Assembly (NCBI GenBank): GCA_045430305.1
Contig: JAILXW010000003.1
Coordinates: 1-64,000 of the forward strand
Origin: Agarilytica sp045430305
GTDB lineage: Bacteria > Pseudomonadota > Gammaproteobacteria > Pseudomonadales > Cellvibrionaceae
Length of the DNA stretch: 64,000 bases
Direction: 5' to 3'
The number at the start of each line of letters is the position of its first letter. The first letter of the stretch is position 1. The position numbers and the translations under genes are program-made. The notes under the pieces are model-generated. The model had not been told where the DNA came from. It ran no database searches and saw nothing but the letters and a program-made list of their open reading frames with translations. Of the stretch, positions 61,891-64,000 are shown piece after piece.

Positions 61891-63777
61891 CTAGCCCACT
61901 TCTGCAAGGTTACCCTTATCTTGCAACCAGGATTTACGATCACTCGCACGTTTTTTAGCAAGTAACATATCCATAATTTGATTTGTGTCGTCTCCCGGCT
62001 CAACCGTAAGCTGCACTAGCCGACGTGTATCGGTCGCCATAGTGGTTTCACGCAACTGCATGGGGTTCATTTCACCCAAACCCTTAAAGCGCTGTACGTT
62101 GGGTTTACCTTTTTTCTTTTCAGCTTCGATGCGATGAAGCACACCCTGCTTTTCACTTTCATCTAGGGCGTAGTAAACATCTTGCCCAACATCGATGCGA
62201 AACAATGGCGGCATAGCGACATAAATATGCCCCGCTTTAACCAAAGCAGGAAAATGTCGAACAAACAAAGCACACAAAAGCGTGGCGATGTGAGCGCCGT
62301 CGGAGTCTGCATCGGCCAAGATGCACACTTTGTGGTAGCGCAATTTTTCTAAATCCTCGGAGCCCGGATCTACGCCAAGCGCTATAGAGATATCGTGCAC
62401 TTCTTGCGATGCAAGAACCTCTGCGCTATCGACTTCCCAAGTATTTAAAATTTTACCGCGCAAGGGCATGATCGCCTGGAAGACACGATCGCGAGCTTGT
62501 TTGGCAGAACCTCCTGCCGAATCCCCTTCCACCAAAAACAGTTCGCCCATTGCTGGATCATCTGAAGAACAATCTGCGAGTTTGCCGGGCAAGGCTGGGC
62601 CTTGAGTAATTTTTTTACGCGCAATTTTTTTCGAAGAGCGAACACGTTTTTGGGCGTTGCTAATACAAAAATCTGCGAGTTTGTCACCTTCTTCCGTGTG
62701 CTGATTTAACCATAGGCTAAATGCATCTTTGGCCACACCAGAAACAAAGGCGGCCGCTTCGCGGGACGAAAGCCTTTCTTTAGTTTGACCCGAAAATTGA
62801 GGGTCTTCCAACTTTGACGAAAGTACAAAACAGCAGTTCGTCCAAATATCGTCGGGCGCTAGCTTTACACCACGCGGCACCAGGTTTCGAATTTCACAAT
62901 ACTCGCGAATAGCATCCAATAAGCCGGTGCGCAGTCCATTAACGTGTGTCCCCCCCTGAGCGGTGGGAATAAGGTTCACATAACTTTCTTGAGTAACCTC
63001 ACCGCCCTCGGGCAACCATTGTATGGCCCAATCTGCCGCCTCTGAACTACTACTAAACGTACCAATAAAAGGCTGCTCTGGCAGCGTTTCCCAGCCTTGC
63101 GTGGCTTGAGTTAAGTAATCTTTTAGGCCATCTTCGTAGTACCAAGTGTCTGTTTCACCCGATTGCTCGTCGTAAAACACAACCTCTAAACCAGGGCATA
63201 GCACTGCTTTCGCTCGCAATACGTGGCGCATACGCGGCACTGAAAACTTATTCGAGTCAAAATATTTGGGGTTTGGTAAAAATCTTACAGAAGTCCCGGT
63301 ATTACGTTTGCCACAGGTATCAACAACCTCTAAGTCACTGGCCTTATCGCCATTTTGAAAGCCAATGCGATGCACGTTGCCATCACGCTTGATCGTCACT
63401 TCCAGCAATTGCGAAAGCGCATTAACAACGGAAACGCCCACACCGTGCAGACCACCAGAAAACTGATAGTTCTTATTGGAAAATTTACCCCCGGCATGAA
63501 GGGTCGACAGAATTACTTCTACACCAGGCTTGCCCTGCTCAGGGTGAATATCGACCGGCATACCACGACCATCATCTGATACCGTGACACTCTGATCTTT
63601 GTGTAGCCTGACTTCTATTTTTTTAGCGTGGCCGGCCAAGGCCTCATCCACACTGTTGTCGATCACCTCTTGTGCCAGGTGATTGGGGCGCGCTGTTTCG
63701 GTATACATACCAGGGCGTTTTTTGACGGGGTCGAGGCCGGTTAAAACTTCAATATCTTCGGCGCTATAATTGCTCAT
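61891..63777 (-). CDS. parE: DNA topoisomerase IV subunit B
   Basis: ParE is the ATPase subunit of the decatenase that separates daughter chromosomes. The 628-residue product has the GHKL ATPase (EVIDNSVDEALAGHAKKIEV, DDGRGMPVDIHPEQGKPG, GGLHGVGVSVVNAL), the transducer QTKERLSSREAA, and the TOPRIM domain (EGDSAGGSAKQARDR, ADADSDGAHIATLL). The end FKGLGEMNPMQL is typical. Length and the QGGTHVNGLRTGL block indicate ParE rather than GyrB. It heads a run of genes with abm-hupE-paiB. Confidence 0.97.
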   Translation of the reverse strand: MSNYSAEDIEVLTGLDPVKKRPGMYTETARPNHLAQEVIDNSVDEALAGHAKKIEVRLHKDQSVTVSDDGRGMPVDIHPEQGKPGVEVILSTLHAGGKFSNKNYQFSGGLHGVGVSVVNALSQLLEVTIKRDGNVHRIGFQNGDKASDLEVVDTCGKRNTGTSVRFLPNPKYFDSNKFSVPRMRHVLRAKAVLCPGLEVVFYDEQSGETDTWYYEDGLKDYLTQATQGWETLPEQPFIGTFSSSSEAADWAIQWLPEGGEVTQESYVNLIPTAQGGTHVNGLRTGLLDAIREYCEIRNLVPRGVKLAPDDIWTNCCFVLSSKLEDPQFSGQTKERLSSREAAAFVSGVAKDAFSLWLNQHTEEGDKLADFCISNAQKRVRSSKKIARKKITQGPALPGKLADCSSDDPAMGELFLVEGDSAGGSAKQARDRVFQAIMPLRGKILNTWEVDSAEVLASQEVHDISIALGVDPGSEDLEKLRYHKVCILADADSDGAHIATLLCALFVRHFPALVKAGHIYVAMPPLFRIDVGQDVYYALDESEKQGVLHRIEAEKKKGKPNVQRFKGLGEMNPMQLRETTMATDTRRLVQLTVEPGDDTNQIMDMLLAKKRASDRKSWLQDKGNLAEVG

Positions 63778-64000
63778 ATAATGCTCGTGTTGCTCTTAAG
63801 TAACTCAATGCCAATGAAGGTGAACTATACACAGCTCTGTTTCAATGCGCGACCGTTCACAGCAGCACATTTTCGATCGTACTGGCGGTATGGGGCCAGT
63901 TAAATTAAAGTACATCTTCACGTGCAGAATAATAAGTTTATAGACCATGCGCAGGACAAACTCTCAAATCGCAAGTTCCATTTTTTGCCGTGTAGGCGGG
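63778..64000. other. region upstream of parE, no supported gene
   Basis: This is about 220 nt at the right edge of the window. It should hold the parE promoter. On the minus strand the edge could hold the last codons of a gene that starts beyond the window (an in-frame stop lies at about 63938-63940), but it is too short to identify. No RNA gene or repeat was recognised. Confidence 0.5.

Noticed and set aside
1..64000. CRISPR array, tRNA genes or insertion sequences
   Set aside because: No regularly spaced exact repeats, cloverleaf-like segments with GGTTCGA-type arms, or transposase frames were found on reading both strands.

Overview
The window looks like a chromosomal segment of a free-living, probably marine gammaproteobacterium close to the Cellvibrionales/Pseudomonadales. 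This is inferred from gene order and protein resemblance, not from a database search. Several blocks follow the Pseudomonas order: rRNA operon-tyrS-M23 peptidase-anmK, rplM-rpsI-petA-petB/C-sspA-sspB, nrdR-ribD-ribE-ribBA-ribH-nusB-thiL-pgpA, and divergent fpr/finR. rsmI-lpoA-yraN-diaA-dolP follows the E. coli order. By eye the base composition is intermediate, and codon use looks uniform apart from the slightly AT-richer lipase region.

Layout. 1-8.9 kb: the 5' tip of a 16S rRNA gene with its promoter, tyrS, an OapA/MepM-like peptidase, anmK and rsmI, then the lpoA-yraN-diaA-dolP cell-envelope and replication cluster. 9-15 kb: a thiolase, then an accessory block with a DUF6795-like secreted protein, a class-3 lipase with a hydrophobic tail, a small membrane protein, LemA and an M48 protease with a TerB-like tail. 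15-23 kb: a Yip1-type membrane protein, sspB/sspA, the bc1 complex (with cytochromes b and c1 in one reading frame), rpsI/rplM and fpr/finR. 23-29.9 kb: a YfiR-YfiN-type c-di-GMP module, acyP, hemB, a polysaccharide deacetylase and an AraC regulator. 30-40 kb: two retropepsin-type proteases flanking ribA, then pgpA-thiL-nusB-ribH-ribBA-ribE-ribD-nrdR and glyA. 40-51 kb: ettA, a lipoprotein with an HEGGH motif, two outer-membrane proteins (one a His/Met-rich TonB receptor), RNase Z, an FKBP lipoprotein, cysK and a short-chain dehydrogenase. 51-64 kb: a 1272-residue surface lipoprotein, a RoxA-like di-haem cytochrome, a hybrid kinase and a NarL-type regulator, then parE-abm-hupE-paiB.

The most striking item is the lipoprotein at 51219-55037. 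After a Gly-rich linker it carries a segment resembling the calcium-binding, pore-forming and oligomerisation domains of anthrax protective antigen and other binary-toxin B subunits. A PKD-like domain and a Gly-rich beta-helix-like region follow. Other points worth a second look are the b/c1 fusion, the lipase cluster, the paired retropepsins, the separate ribA beside a degenerate cyclohydrolase domain in RibBA, a degenerate ~17-nt tandem repeat upstream of hemB, and a structured leader upstream of the toxin-like gene. Nothing resembling a CRISPR array, tRNA, insertion sequence or prophage was seen.
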